A stretch of DNA of 64,000 bases from SIG622 sp045600125 (GTDB taxonomy: Bacteria > Bacillota > Clostridia > Oscillospirales > CAG-382). Numbering within the stretch: position 1 is the first letter of the stretch; each line of letters opens with the position of its first letter. This document shows positions 7,864-17,370 of the stretch, piece after piece. The position numbers and the translations under genes were made by a program. The notes beneath the pieces are model-generated. The model saw nothing but the letters and a program-made list of their open reading frames with translations. It did no database searches and had not been told where the DNA came from. The stretch spans positions 4,391 to 68,390 of the forward strand of contig JAZRXH010000101.1 of the NCBI GenBank assembly GCA_045600125.1, given 5' to 3'.

Positions 7864-8805
7864 CTATATTGCCGCATAAGCATCCTCCCATCGGATAGGA
7901 GCTAAAGAAAGACCGTTTTGCGGATAAAACACACTGGCGATATACCACTGCCCGTCCGCATCCTGCAGCAATTCCGGCGCATGACCGCGAAGAACAGTCA
8001 ACGGGGCTTTCCCATTGAATTCGTTCAGCGATGACGCCGCATAGACATAGGTGCGATTATCATAACATCCGTTTTGTCCGTCGCAAACGCACCAAAGCAG
8101 ATAATACAACCCGTTATATTTCACAAGGCTCGGACTTTCCATCGACACTTCTTTGCCAAATCCGTTTTGCTGCAGCAATTGCGGTTCCGTTACCTTGATA
8201 AAATTCTCCGTTTCCCGCTGCCACAGCACCTCGCCGTCGTTATACAAAATATGATACACGCCGTTCTCACGGAACACAAAAGGATCCCGCATAGCCCCGC
8301 AGCCGGTGAACAGAACCCTGCGATACGACCAGCGATATAGGTCGTTGGAAACGGCATAGTGCATATATTCGGGAGAATAGAGCATACCGTAGCCCTCATC
8401 GGTTGGAAATACCGCCGGCGCCCAGCATTCTGGACGCTGCCCCGGTCGCTCCCGGGGATACAAGAGCTTTTCCTGCTCTTCCATTGCACCATCCGTATAC
8501 AGTTCTCGAAGAGTGCCGTGGAAGGTGGCGTGAAAAAGCTGATTTTCCGCTTCGTGTACGCTATTCAGGTCAAAGTCAAAAGCATCCCGGAAGTACGGCG
8601 GACGGGGATGCGTGATGCCAATGGCGTGCCAGACGCCGGTCTTCGTGCGAATCAGACTGAAATCGTTGATAATCCAGTCATCATACCGCTTGCCCGGTGT
8701 AAAGGAATCGGTAGGGATACCGAGATATAGGTCGGATGCCGGAACATATACTCGGCGATAGGAGCCGTCAATCACCGGAATCAACACATGGGTTCTATAT
8801 TTCAT
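7864..8805 (-). CDS. Glycoside hydrolase-like five-bladed beta-propeller protein (GH43/GH32-like)
   Basis: A 313-residue cytoplasmic protein with no signal peptide and the blade pattern of clan GH-F/GH-J enzymes. It has WHAIGITHPRPP near residue 60, ECWAPAVF near 125, MRDPFVF near 170 (an aspartate in the usual second catalytic position), SMESPSLVKYNGLYYL near 220 and GHAPELL near 275, where an acid residue is usual. It probably cleaves a terminal sugar from oligosaccharides, but the substrate is unknown. The ATG at 8803-8805 follows GGAGGAG. It sits just beyond the sugar-uptake operon but has its own promoter, derived from a lexA-like repeat. GH130-like activity is an alternative. Confidence 0.7.
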   Translation of the reverse strand: MKYRTHVLIPVIDGSYRRVYVPASDLYLGIPTDSFTPGKRYDDWIINDFSLIRTKTGVWHAIGITHPRPPYFRDAFDFDLNSVHEAENQLFHATFHGTLRELYTDGAMEEQEKLLYPRERPGQRPECWAPAVFPTDEGYGMLYSPEYMHYAVSNDLYRWSYRRVLFTGCGAMRDPFVFRENGVYHILYNDGEVLWQRETENFIKVTEPQLLQQNGFGKEVSMESPSLVKYNGLYYLLWCVCDGQNGCYDNRTYVYAASSLNEFNGKAPLTVLRGHAPELLQDADGQWYIASVFYPQNGLSLAPIRWEDAYAAI

Positions 8806-8921
8806 GTAGTTTCTCCTCCAAAAAAGGATGCATACGGAATGATGTAAACTCACAGAGCCTCTGAACACGGCCATTATGCCGGATTACCAAGGATGAAAGC
8901 CTCCTGAAGCTTGTCGTGAAC

Positions 8922-8951
8922 AGTATACCCCCCTCTGTTTGTATTTGTCAA
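8922..8951 (-). promoter_or_regulatory. Sigma-A promoter of the glycosidase-like gene, lexA-like
   Basis: TTGACA (8946-8951), 18-base spacer and TATACT (8922-8927). The -35 box and all upstream bases belong to copy B of the lexA upstream repeat; the spacer differs and lacks the SOS-box-like centre seen at lexA. Confidence 0.7.
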
Positions 8952-9007
8952 CCGTTTACCGCTTATTTCGGCAAAGCAGAACAAATGTTTACAAAGCCGA
9001 CATTTTT
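8937..9007. repeat. Copy B of the ~72-base direct repeat
   Basis: Nearly identical to 7628-7699 and in the same orientation. It includes GAACAAATGTTTAC, a partial SOS-box match, about 35 bases upstream of the -35 box. Confidence 0.8.
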
Positions 9008-9069
9008 CCACTACTCCCCTTTTCGTCTGTGGCTTTGAAGAGCAATCGCTTTTCCGATATAACGGGAAA

Positions 9070-9115
9070 CAAAAATTAAAAAGGACACCCCCGCCGGAGC
9101 GGGAATGTCCTTTTG
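9070..9115 (-). terminator. Intrinsic terminator of the carbohydrate-uptake operon
   Basis: On the minus strand AAAAGGACA ... TGTCCTTTT encloses an inner CCCGC/GCGGG stem and is followed by a T-rich tail, about 12 bases past the last permease gene. Confidence 0.85.
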
Positions 9116-9126
9116 GCAAAAGTAAA

Positions 9127-10170
9127 TCAGCCTACGATACCGGATCTTTCGATACCCTGAACAAGGCTCTTCTGTGCGAAGAGGAAGATGATGAACAGAG
9201 GAAGAATTACCAGCAGACCGCAGGTGTTGAGTACGGCGGATTCCTGAAGAGGAGCCGTAGACATCGCCATCTGGAGGGAGTCCGGAACCTTTACGACAGC
9301 GGGCAGCAGGTGCGGAGCCTTGGAACCGATGAAGAAGAGGTTGTAGTAGTACTTATCCGTCCACTGCCAGGAGAATGCGAACATGAAGACGGTGGTCATC
9401 ATGGGGATCGTCAGAGGAAGGATGATGCTGAAGTAGGTCTTGAAGATACCCGAGCCGTCCACGTATGCGGCTTCCTCCAGCTCGTCCGGCACGCCCTTAT
9501 AGAACTGACGGAAGATGAACACATACAGACCGTTCTTAAAGGCAAGAGCGAAGATCGAGAGGATGAGGAGCGGAGCCACGGTATCGATCAGCTTGATCGA
9601 CTGTGCCGTGCCTGTAAACAGCTTGGTGATGGCACTGTAGATGCCGTATACGTCGAAGTATCTGAACTTCATGAACATAGCCAGCTGGAGGGTCTTGTGC
9701 GGGATGACCATGGTGAGGACAACGAGTCCGAAGACGATGGACTTACCGCGGAATTTGAACTTTGCAAGACCGTAGCCGACAAAGGCGGTGATAAGGGTCT
9801 GTATCAGAGCCGTTGCCACCGAAAGAGCGGCGGTATTGATCAGAGCCTTCCAGTACTGGTTCTCGATGATAACGTAGCGGTAGGTATCGAGGGTCGGATA
9901 TTTCGGAATCAGCTTAACCGTTACGTCGGCAAAGTCATCGGTGCTCATGAAGGAAGCGGAGATCTTTGTGAGGAACGGATAGATGATGATGTAGGAAATA
10001 CCGATAAGGAATACGATACGGAAGATTTTGAAGACCACGTCGGCAAGGAAGTTCCAGGAGAAGACCTTCATGGCAAGACGCTTTCTTGCGGATACCTTGC
10101 CTTCAAAATCCTTCTTCATTTCCTTGCGGGAGGTGGAGTTCTTGACGTTCTTTTTCAAAATGTTATTCAT
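9127..10170 (-). CDS. Carbohydrate ABC transporter permease, MalG type (second pair)
   Basis: A 347-residue inner-membrane permease. An unusually long basic N-terminal tail (about 45 residues) precedes six predicted membrane helices. The coupling-loop signature is seen as EEAAYVDGSGIFKTYFSIILPLTIP near residues 233-257, the EAA motif of binding-protein-dependent sugar importers. The ATG follows AAAGGAGG. It is the last gene of the operon and pairs with the MalF-type gene 17 bases upstream. No ATPase is encoded nearby, so a shared MsmX-like ATPase is presumably used. The substrate is unknown. Confidence 0.9.
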   Translation of the reverse strand: MNNILKKNVKNSTSRKEMKKDFEGKVSARKRLAMKVFSWNFLADVVFKIFRIVFLIGISYIIIYPFLTKISASFMSTDDFADVTVKLIPKYPTLDTYRYVIIENQYWKALINTAALSVATALIQTLITAFVGYGLAKFKFRGKSIVFGLVVLTMVIPHKTLQLAMFMKFRYFDVYGIYSAITKLFTGTAQSIKLIDTVAPLLILSIFALAFKNGLYVFIFRQFYKGVPDELEEAAYVDGSGIFKTYFSIILPLTIPMMTTVFMFAFSWQWTDKYYYNLFFIGSKAPHLLPAVVKVPDSLQMAMSTAPLQESAVLNTCGLLVILPLFIIFLFAQKSLVQGIERSGIVG

Positions 10171-10186
10171 GATTCTCTACCTCCTT

Positions 10187-11140
10187 TTAGTCTCTTCTCT
10201 GATAGAATACGAACGACGACAGAATAGCGGCAACGAGACCGATCAGCAGGATAACGACGAGGAAGTACATCCAGCTCATCGCCGAAGAAATGACCTGACC
10301 GTTTTTCTGGGTCGCATATACGTTGCTCATGTAGGACATCACGCTGTTGGACTCGGATGTGAAGGAGTCGATAACTGTATAGACCGCATTTACGAGGATC
10401 ATCGGGCTGATCATCGGGAAGGTGATCTTCCAGAAGGTCTCCCAGGCGGAAGCGCCCTCCATGGTACAGGACTCATAAATCGAAGGAGAAATAGACTGAA
10501 GACCTGCCAGGAAGACGAGCATCTGTACACCGGAACGGTTTACGATGTTGAAGATGTTATTTACGACGCTGACGACGTAATTAACAAGCTCTGTACCGAC
10601 TGCCATGGATCCGAGCAGTCTTGTCACGTCCATGGAGTTGACGATGTCGGCTGCCGAGGACTGCTGTGCGTTACCGGTATCGATACCGCCGTCACTCATG
10701 TACTGGTAGATGACATTGGACTGGTCGATGGAATCGATGATACCGGTGGAAATGATGACCGGGATGAAGAAGATGGCACGGAACACGCCTCTGCCGATCA
10801 TCTTCTGATTCAGCACGATTGCCATGAACAGCGAGAAAATAACGATGGCGGGGATATCAAAGATAAGCTGCTTGATACTTCCGATGAGGATCTTGAGGTA
10901 ATCGGGGTCTGAAAACAGCGCCTCTCCGTAGTTCTCGAAGCCGACGAATTCAAGGGTGAAGCCGCCGCCTGCCTGAACGTGGATCAGGTTGAAGCTGTAC
11001 CAGATCGAGGTCACGAGGATCGGGAAGTAAATGATGATAAGTCCGAGGACAAAGGGAAGAACGAACCACCAGCCGGCTCTTGCCTTCTTACGGTCGAGAG
11101 AGGCGGGCTTTTTCTTCTTGGTATTTACTGTACTAGTCAT
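10187..11140 (-). CDS. Carbohydrate ABC transporter permease, MalF type (second pair)
   Basis: A 317-residue permease with a basic N-terminus, six membrane helices and an EAA-like coupling loop, SIYESCTMEGASAWETFWKI, around residue 210. It has a longer periplasmic-type loop (about 140-175) than usual, rich in Asp, Gly and Asn. I start at the ATG at 11138-11140, 8 bases after AAAGGAG; that ribosome site overlaps the stop codon of the DUF5696 gene. With the MalG-type gene it makes a second complete permease pair in the same operon. Confidence 0.9.
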   Translation of the reverse strand: MTSTVNTKKKKPASLDRKKARAGWWFVLPFVLGLIIIYFPILVTSIWYSFNLIHVQAGGGFTLEFVGFENYGEALFSDPDYLKILIGSIKQLIFDIPAIVIFSLFMAIVLNQKMIGRGVFRAIFFIPVIISTGIIDSIDQSNVIYQYMSDGGIDTGNAQQSSAADIVNSMDVTRLLGSMAVGTELVNYVVSVVNNIFNIVNRSGVQMLVFLAGLQSISPSIYESCTMEGASAWETFWKITFPMISPMILVNAVYTVIDSFTSESNSVMSYMSNVYATQKNGQVISSAMSWMYFLVVILLIGLVAAILSSFVFYQRRD

Positions 11141-11154
11141 TTTCACCTCTCCTT

Positions 11155-14100
11155 TCACTGCTTGACGAAGCTCATCGCTTCAACCGTAACGCCTTCCGCT
11201 TCTACGGGAACGGTGTTGTAGTTGAGGATGAAGGTCGTTCCGTTGCTGTACTCGACCTTTACCACACGGTTTGCGATGTACTCGTGAGAGGTAATGGTTT
11301 CGTACTTGACGCTGCCGAGCGCTTCGTTAAGGGTGTTATAGGTCTTAACGAGGTCTTCCTTCCAGATGTTGTATCGGATGGAATAATACTTACTGAAGTC
11401 AACAAAGGACTTGAGCTCGGAAGTATTTTCGCTTCTTGCGGAGAGAATGAAGTAGGGGCTCGCACCGTTTTCGATCGCCTTGAGGAGGCTCTTTTCGTAG
11501 TCGCCGTCAAGGTTGATAGCGGTACCGGCGAAGTTCTTATAGCCGTGAAGCACCATGCCGAGGAACGGAACGGGCTCGCTGGCAAAGACGTTTTCGCTGG
11601 AATCAAGCGGTACGTTGAGGATGTGGTCTGCATAAGGAAGCGCATAAGCGTTGCCGCCGTCGATAAGAAGGCTGCCGTTGTCTTCCTTCATCTGTTCAAG
11701 GAGGTAGATGACCTCTTCCTTGGCGTCCTCACGGGTAAGCGGGTAATCCTCGTTGTTATCGGAGGAGAGGTCCGCACCGACGGAAGCCACGGAAAGAGCA
11801 CCGATGCCGAGCTTTTCGTACTTGGGCGCTACCTTCTTATAAAGTCTGTTCATGGCAGAAGCCGCAACGATCAGCTGACCGTCCATATCATACTGCTGGA
11901 ACAGGGAGTTGTAAACCTTGTGAACGGCGGTACGACCGTCGATGGTCTCAACGGCGTCGTCCTTATAGTTGAAGCCGTCGAAGGCGCCGACCTTGTTCAC
12001 ATAGGAGAATTCGAGGTCGGGGTAGATCTTTACGCCGTTCTCGTTTGCAAACGAAACGAGATCTGCAAGACCCTTTTCGCCGCCCACGGCCTTATCGACC
12101 TTGAGCTTTGAAGGCACGGTCTTATAAAGACCGCCGTTATACCAACCGGTATACTTCACGATGATGTTGGGGATGGAGAGGACCTTTTCGTCATCGGTGC
12201 CCTCGTCCACGGTAACACCTTCGCGCAGCTCGGTGATCATGTCCTTACAATCCTCAAAGGTAGTAAGAGGAGTCTGGACGCTTACCGGGATACCTGCCAC
12301 TCTCGTGGTGGTCTTGATGGAACCGAAGTTTTCAAGGTAAAGCGGGATATCGTCGTTTCCGTCGTCCTCGAGCTTTTCGAGGATGCCCTTGTTGACAAGG
12401 TAGTTACGGAGAGCCTCTGCCATACCGGCGGTGGTCGCCTGCTCCTCGTAAACGGGGATGTAGCGGATGGTGAAGTTGCCGGTGTACTTTCTGTCACTGG
12501 TAACAGACCAGGTAGCGTTACCCGTTGCGGAAATACCGGTCAGTGCGTAGGAGTCGGTAGGTCTGGGAACGAAGGTCGCATAGGTGGAATTGTACTTATG
12601 TACCGTACCGCCGTGTGCGGTGGAAATGTCTGCAAGGGATTCGCCCTCTTCGATGTAAGCGATGTAACCGCTTCTCTCGTTGTGGACGTCGTCACGCTTT
12701 ACGAAAGCGACGGACTTTGCGCAGTCGGGGTCAAACTCTTCTTCGGGTTCTTCCTCGGGCTCTTCGGCTTCGGTTTCGGTCTCTTCCTCACCCTCGGCTT
12801 CGGTGCCTTCTTCCGTCTCCCCTGCTTCCTCTGCCTCTTCGGCTTCGGCAGTTTCTTCCGTTTCTTCTTTTTCTTCTGTTTCTTCGGCCTTTTCTTCAGC
12901 CTTCTCGTCGGACTTTTCGTCGTCCTTCTTTTCGTCGGACTTTTCGTCCTTCTTGTCCTCGGACTTTTCCTCGGTCTCTTCGGCTTCTTCTTCTTCGTCG
13001 TAGAGACCGTTTGCTACGGCTTCGTCGTAGGCTTCCTTATCGAAGCCGAAGAATTCCTGATTGCGGATGACACCGAAGGCGGGAAGTCTCATGACCTCCT
13101 GGTTGGCGCCGCCGATCTGATGGAAGGAGTAGTCCTGACCGTAGACCTTACTGGTGATGGTGAGCTCATTCTTGGAAAGAGCCACGTCTTCAAACTTTAC
13201 GATGGAACCGGAACCGTCGCTGAGGAGGGTGAAGCCGGTCTCTTCGGTAGAGCCTGCGCCGAAATAAGGAAGGACGGTGATGCTGGAGAGTTTGAAAGCA
13301 GAGCTGAAGCGGATGTCGCTGGCAGGAACTCTTACCTTCAGTCCGTCGTCGTCGAGGTAGTACTCAATGGCTACCTTGAAGAGCGGGAGGGCGTCCAGCT
13401 TGCTCTCGAATTCGCACATGGTATGGTCTGCTTCCATATCATCAAAGGTGTAATCGGTATAAGTCTGAAGGAGGTGCTCGAGGTTCTTCTTTTCCTTGAC
13501 GCTGGTGTCGGTGGACAGCATGTAAACAGCAAACTTCTTGGTGATCGGGAAGGTCAGCTGGAGCTGCTTTCTCGATTCCTCGCTGAGCTTTTCGCTGTTG
13601 GCGTCACGGAGCATATAGTAAGCGGAGAGGTAACGGTAGGGGTTTTTGTTGACGAATTCGTCGATCACCGTTCTGCCGTTCTCGTCCTTCTCGGGCATCT
13701 TGCTGAGGATCTCCTTTTCGAATCTCGACTTCTCGATCATTTCGGGAACGAGAATTCTCGCTTCCTCACGACCCATAGTGTAGTTGACACGGAGACCGCC
13801 GCGGATGGGCTCCATCACGATCTGACGGTTGAGAGCCGCTTCCTTGTAGGAGTACATGATGGCTTCGTTGGCACCGTTGGAGTACTTGAGGTGAATCTGG
13901 GAAAGAATTTTCTGCTTGGTTTCGGTGGTCTTGGGGTCCTTGGACATGGTAGCCACGTCGTAAGGGTTGGAGAAGAGGATCTGACCGGTCGCCTTGGTCA
14001 CGAAGGCGATCTCACCGGTCTCTTCCAGTCCCCAAAGCTCGAATTTGTCGTTTTCAAGGTAGAGCGACATGGTGGCGAGCTTTTCGAGAGGCGACGAATA

Positions 14101-14247
14101 AACCAATGTGGTATAGTCTGCAAGGGGTGCGATAACTTCTTCGTCTTCCGCATCATCCTTTTTCTCCTCTGCCGCAGAGGCATAGGAGGCACCGGACACG
14201 AGCAAAGCGGCGGAAAGAAGAAGCGCAAGTATTCTGTTAAATTTCAT
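11155..14247 (-). CDS. DUF5696-type secreted protein with a long acidic tract
   Basis: A 1,030-residue exported protein. A signal peptide (residues 1-26, ending ASYASA) is followed by a beta-rich region and then an extreme Glu/Asp/Lys-rich tract at about 414-504. After it comes a region with a probable TIM-barrel layout (GGLYKTVPSKLKV, VKIYPDLEFSYVN, LSVASVGADLSSD, LLIDGGNAYALPYADHIL). I recall DUF5696 proteins next to sugar ABC permeases and Yip1 proteins in other Bacillota, which fits. There is no wall anchor or transmembrane segment, so it may work as a secreted, possibly glycan-binding or glycosidase-like, partner of the importer. The DUF assignment is from memory of family context; activity is unknown. 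Confidence 0.72.
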   Translation of the reverse strand: MKFNRILALLLSAALLVSGASYASAAEEKKDDAEDEEVIAPLADYTTLVYSSPLEKLATMSLYLENDKFELWGLEETGEIAFVTKATGQILFSNPYDVATMSKDPKTTETKQKILSQIHLKYSNGANEAIMYSYKEAALNRQIVMEPIRGGLRVNYTMGREEARILVPEMIEKSRFEKEILSKMPEKDENGRTVIDEFVNKNPYRYLSAYYMLRDANSEKLSEESRKQLQLTFPITKKFAVYMLSTDTSVKEKKNLEHLLQTYTDYTFDDMEADHTMCEFESKLDALPLFKVAIEYYLDDDGLKVRVPASDIRFSSAFKLSSITVLPYFGAGSTEETGFTLLSDGSGSIVKFEDVALSKNELTITSKVYGQDYSFHQIGGANQEVMRLPAFGVIRNQEFFGFDKEAYDEAVANGLYDEEEEAEETEEKSEDKKDEKSDEKKDDEKSDEKAEEKAEETEEKEETEETAEAEEAEEAGETEEGTEAEGEEETETEAEEPEEEPEEEFDPDCAKSVAFVKRDDVHNERSGYIAYIEEGESLADISTAHGGTVHKYNSTYATFVPRPTDSYALTGISATGNATWSVTSDRKYTGNFTIRYIPVYEEQATTAGMAEALRNYLVNKGILEKLEDDGNDDIPLYLENFGSIKTTTRVAGIPVSVQTPLTTFEDCKDMITELREGVTVDEGTDDEKVLSIPNIIVKYTGWYNGGLYKTVPSKLKVDKAVGGEKGLADLVSFANENGVKIYPDLEFSYVNKVGAFDGFNYKDDAVETIDGRTAVHKVYNSLFQQYDMDGQLIVAASAMNRLYKKVAPKYEKLGIGALSVASVGADLSSDNNEDYPLTREDAKEEVIYLLEQMKEDNGSLLIDGGNAYALPYADHILNVPLDSSENVFASEPVPFLGMVLHGYKNFAGTAINLDGDYEKSLLKAIENGASPYFILSARSENTSELKSFVDFSKYYSIRYNIWKEDLVKTYNTLNEALGSVKYETITSHEYIANRVVKVEYSNGTTFILNYNTVPVEAEGVTVEAMSFVKQ

Positions 14248-14265
14248 AATTTCTTTCCTCCCTTC

Positions 14266-16491
14266 TCATGCTCTGTACGAAAGCTCGAGCACAATGTTGT
14301 AAACGAACGAAACGATCTTACCGATCAGGCTTGAGAACAGCACGCCGAGGAACATGATGAATGCCATGCCGACGATGGAACCAAGCGAGGTAAGGATGTT
14401 CTTCATAAGGCTGTAATCGTGGATAGTCATCATACCGAAGAAGAGGAGGAAGCCTACCCAGAAGTAACCGATACCGATCAGAAGGTTTACAAAGCCGGTC
14501 TCGGAAGCCGTGATGAAGTTGGAATAGAACGTGGTGAAAATAAGGAATGCGGGAAGCGGGAACAGCGAGTAGCAGGTCGCAATGAAGATATCACGGAGAC
14601 TGCCTTCGCCGTCAAACAGGGTGGTAAGACACCAGTTTGCAAGCACCCAAAGAAGCACGGGAAGGAGGATCGAACAGATGGTGAGAAGAATCGAAACGTC
14701 CTTCGGGGTGGAGTTGAGGATGTAGCCCTGACCGATCGCCTGATAGAGGAAGGCGAGGATGGTGAAGCCGAGGATGAGGAGTGCGCCCTTTACCGAGGCA
14801 CGGTACTCATGCTTGATATCGTAGAAGCCGTCAAAGGGATGGAAGATTACGTGGTAACCGTAGCAGTATTCGCTCCAGAGGCTTCTTTCCTTCTTCATCT
14901 TGGTCTCGCTCTCATTGACCTTGCCGGTCAGCTTGAACCACTTGGCAAGAAGCACGAGGATGATGATAACGGCGATCGGGATGAGGATGATGAACTTCTT
15001 TACCCAGAGCTTTCTGACTTCCTTGTAGCAGTCGGACCAGTTCTCGGTGTCGTATGCGTACTCGTAGTAGTCCATGGCTTCCTTGAAGGTCTTGACCTTG
15101 TCGGGATTGTTGTCGCTCATGGCGCTCGCTTCACGGTAAAGGTTCTTACCGATACCGACGTAGGACATATCGAAGTTGGAGTTACGCTGGAGGATCTGCT
15201 GCCAGTAGCTTTCGGCGAGGGTGTACTTTCTGTCCCGGTTCGCCTTGATGGCTGCATTCAGAAGGTCGCCGTAAGAGGTTCTCTTATATACGGTGATATT
15301 CTTGTTGGTGCTGTCAAGGAGAAGGAGGTTGGTGCCGTGGTATTCGATAGCGGCGAGGGACTGGATGTTACCGAGCTGGTTACCCATATCACCGAAGGCG
15401 TAGAGGAGTCTGCCCTCTTCGTCGTAGGTGAATACTCTCGAACGCTTTTCGTCGATGATGGACCATACGCCGTTGGGTCCGAGAGCCACGTCGGTGACTC
15501 TGGAAGGACCGGTGACGGTGGTGTCCTTGATGGCTTCGGTCTGCACGGTGACCTCACCGGACGGAGGATAGAAGCCGTTACGCTTCATGACGTCGGTTCC
15601 GTCGGGAGAGAGCTTCTTGACGGGAGCGTAGGTGCCGTCGGTGGACTTGCCGGTAATCGCGGACATCATCTGAGAGTCTGCAATGGAGGAAGTCGTGGCG
15701 TATACGAAGCCGTCGTTGTCGATGTTGATGTTATTGAACTCGGTGGAAACCGTCTTGATGGACTTCTTTCTCTGCTCGGCGGTCTGGAAGCTTCTCCAGA
15801 CGATGTCGATGAGGGAGGTCTTGGCGGTCTGAGCGCCGAGGAAGCCGAAGAACGAGCCGTCGGAATTCATCGAGATGATACCCTGATAGCTGTATTCACC
15901 GACGGTGTAGATACGTCCAACCTTATCGACGGCAACGGCGATCGGCTTGAAGACGTGTCCTTCTGCGAAGACGTCGGATTCCGGCTGGTAGATGGTGGAC
16001 ATGAACCGCACGTTATTGAGATCGTAGATATCAAAAACGAGAATTCTGTTCTGCGTGGAGTCACAGACGTAGAGCATCTTCTTTTCGAGTGCGGGGTCGC
16101 CTTCCTCGAGAACGATGTTCTGTGCGGGGTAAACGTAGAGGGAAGCGGGAGCGCGGATGGCGTCTCTTACGCCCCACTCGTTTACGAAATCGGAAATGGT
16201 GGCAACGGCTTTGAAGTTTTCATCCAGTACAACAACAGAGCCTGCCTTGACGTCGGCAATGTAAATGTTGCCGTCTCTGTCGGCACACATATCCGAGGGA
16301 TCGGTGAGCTTTACACCGATATACTCCTGGTCGATGACCTGGTAGGGCACGTATGCGTGAGGCGATTCCATGTACTCACCGTCGATATCATACGTATAGG
16401 TGGAGTAAGGAATGATCGCCGATGCGGGCATACAGCCGAGTGCCACGGCAATGCAGACCATAAGGAGCAATATTCTTCTGAATTTTTTCAT
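14266..16491 (-). CDS. NHL-repeat sensor/TPR/Yip1-domain membrane protein
   Basis: A 741-residue three-part protein. An N-terminal export signal (1-25) leads to an extracellular beta-propeller of NHL-type repeats (about 50-400; repeated units such as SDMCADRDGNIYIADVKAG and AVAVDKVGRIYTVGEYS). A TPR-like helical part (about 405-490) follows, then a membrane helix (about 500-520), a cytoplasmic linker and a Yip1-like domain with about five helices (560-741). The ATG follows AAGGAGG. It lies between the two permease pairs of the operon. An extracellular sugar-sensing or assembly role for the importer is an inference; the Yip1 fold itself has no fixed function in bacteria. Confidence 0.75.
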   Translation of the reverse strand: MKKFRRILLLMVCIAVALGCMPASAIIPYSTYTYDIDGEYMESPHAYVPYQVIDQEYIGVKLTDPSDMCADRDGNIYIADVKAGSVVVLDENFKAVATISDFVNEWGVRDAIRAPASLYVYPAQNIVLEEGDPALEKKMLYVCDSTQNRILVFDIYDLNNVRFMSTIYQPESDVFAEGHVFKPIAVAVDKVGRIYTVGEYSYQGIISMNSDGSFFGFLGAQTAKTSLIDIVWRSFQTAEQRKKSIKTVSTEFNNINIDNDGFVYATTSSIADSQMMSAITGKSTDGTYAPVKKLSPDGTDVMKRNGFYPPSGEVTVQTEAIKDTTVTGPSRVTDVALGPNGVWSIIDEKRSRVFTYDEEGRLLYAFGDMGNQLGNIQSLAAIEYHGTNLLLLDSTNKNITVYKRTSYGDLLNAAIKANRDRKYTLAESYWQQILQRNSNFDMSYVGIGKNLYREASAMSDNNPDKVKTFKEAMDYYEYAYDTENWSDCYKEVRKLWVKKFIILIPIAVIIILVLLAKWFKLTGKVNESETKMKKERSLWSEYCYGYHVIFHPFDGFYDIKHEYRASVKGALLILGFTILAFLYQAIGQGYILNSTPKDVSILLTICSILLPVLLWVLANWCLTTLFDGEGSLRDIFIATCYSLFPLPAFLIFTTFYSNFITASETGFVNLLIGIGYFWVGFLLFFGMMTIHDYSLMKNILTSLGSIVGMAFIMFLGVLFSSLIGKIVSFVYNIVLELSYRA

Positions 16492-16502
16492 ATCTATCCT
16501 CC

Positions 16503-17369
16503 TTAGTCTTTCATACCGGACGAAGCCATGGTTTCGATGATGTTACTCTGGGTGATGACGAAGATGGTGATCGGCACGATCATCATAATCACGGTGGAAG
16601 CGGCTGCCGCACCGGATCTTACGATACCGCCTGCCAGAATCTGCTGGATGGCGTAGTTGAAGGTCTTGAGCTCCTCAGAGTAGATGTAAACGGTGGAACC
16701 GGTGTTCCAGAGTCCCTGGAAGGAGTACACGATCAGGGTCAGCCATGCGGGCTTGACCATCGGCATGACGATATCCCAGTAAATGGTGATTTCCTTGGCG
16801 CCGTCCAGTCTTGCGGACTCAAGGACGGAATCAGGGACGGTACTTTCCATGAACTGTCTCATGAGGTAAAGACCGAGAGTGGAACCGAAGGCGGGAACGA
16901 TGAGTGCCCAGTAGGTATCGACCCAGCCGATTGCCGACATGATGATGAAGTTCGAGATACTTGCGACCGTCTGATGGAACATCAGGGAGTAGTAGATAAG
17001 CTTGAACATTCCGTTTCTTCCGGGGAACGGAATCTTGGTGAGGGCATATGCCGCCATGGATGCGAGGAAGAGGTGTCCGAAGGTACCGCCGACCGATACG
17101 AGAGCGGTGTTGAAGATGTATCTGGAGAAGGGAACCCAGGACGTGCTCATGAGCTTGAACAGGTCTGCGAAGTTCTTAAGGCTGGGGTTTCTCACGAAGA
17201 AGCGAGGGGGGAACATCCACAGTTCATCGAGAGGCTTCAGCGACTGAGAGATCGCATAGACCATGGGGAGAAACATGAAAGCGCCGAAAATGATGAGAAG
17301 CACGTTGATGCCGACGTCGCCTCCGACCGAACGGTTAAGCTGACGTCTTTTGATTCTGAATTTTTTCAT
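16503..17369 (-). CDS. Carbohydrate ABC transporter permease, MalG type (first pair)
   Basis: A 288-residue permease with a short basic N-terminus and six membrane helices. The coupling loop is VLESARLDGAKEITIYWDIVMP, around residue 180, close to the EAA-G consensus. The end (SNIIETMASSGMKD) is the common C-terminus of MalG-type permeases. The ATG lies downstream of AGGTAGG and one base after the stop of the MalF-type gene. Length and layout are standard. Together with the 317-residue partner it probably serves the large binding protein encoded first in the operon. Confidence 0.92.
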   Translation of the reverse strand: MKKFRIKRRQLNRSVGGDVGINVLLIIFGAFMFLPMVYAISQSLKPLDELWMFPPRFFVRNPSLKNFADLFKLMSTSWVPFSRYIFNTALVSVGGTFGHLFLASMAAYALTKIPFPGRNGMFKLIYYSLMFHQTVASISNFIIMSAIGWVDTYWALIVPAFGSTLGLYLMRQFMESTVPDSVLESARLDGAKEITIYWDIVMPMVKPAWLTLIVYSFQGLWNTGSTVYIYSEELKTFNYAIQQILAGGIVRSGAAAASTVIMMIVPITIFVITQSNIIETMASSGMKD

Positions 17370-17370
17370 A

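Noticed and set aside
12598..14334. Plus-strand Phe/Leu/Gly-rich frame of 578 residues that looks like a membrane protein
   Set aside because: The hydrophobic run is the reverse complement of the Glu-rich tract of the DUF5696 gene.
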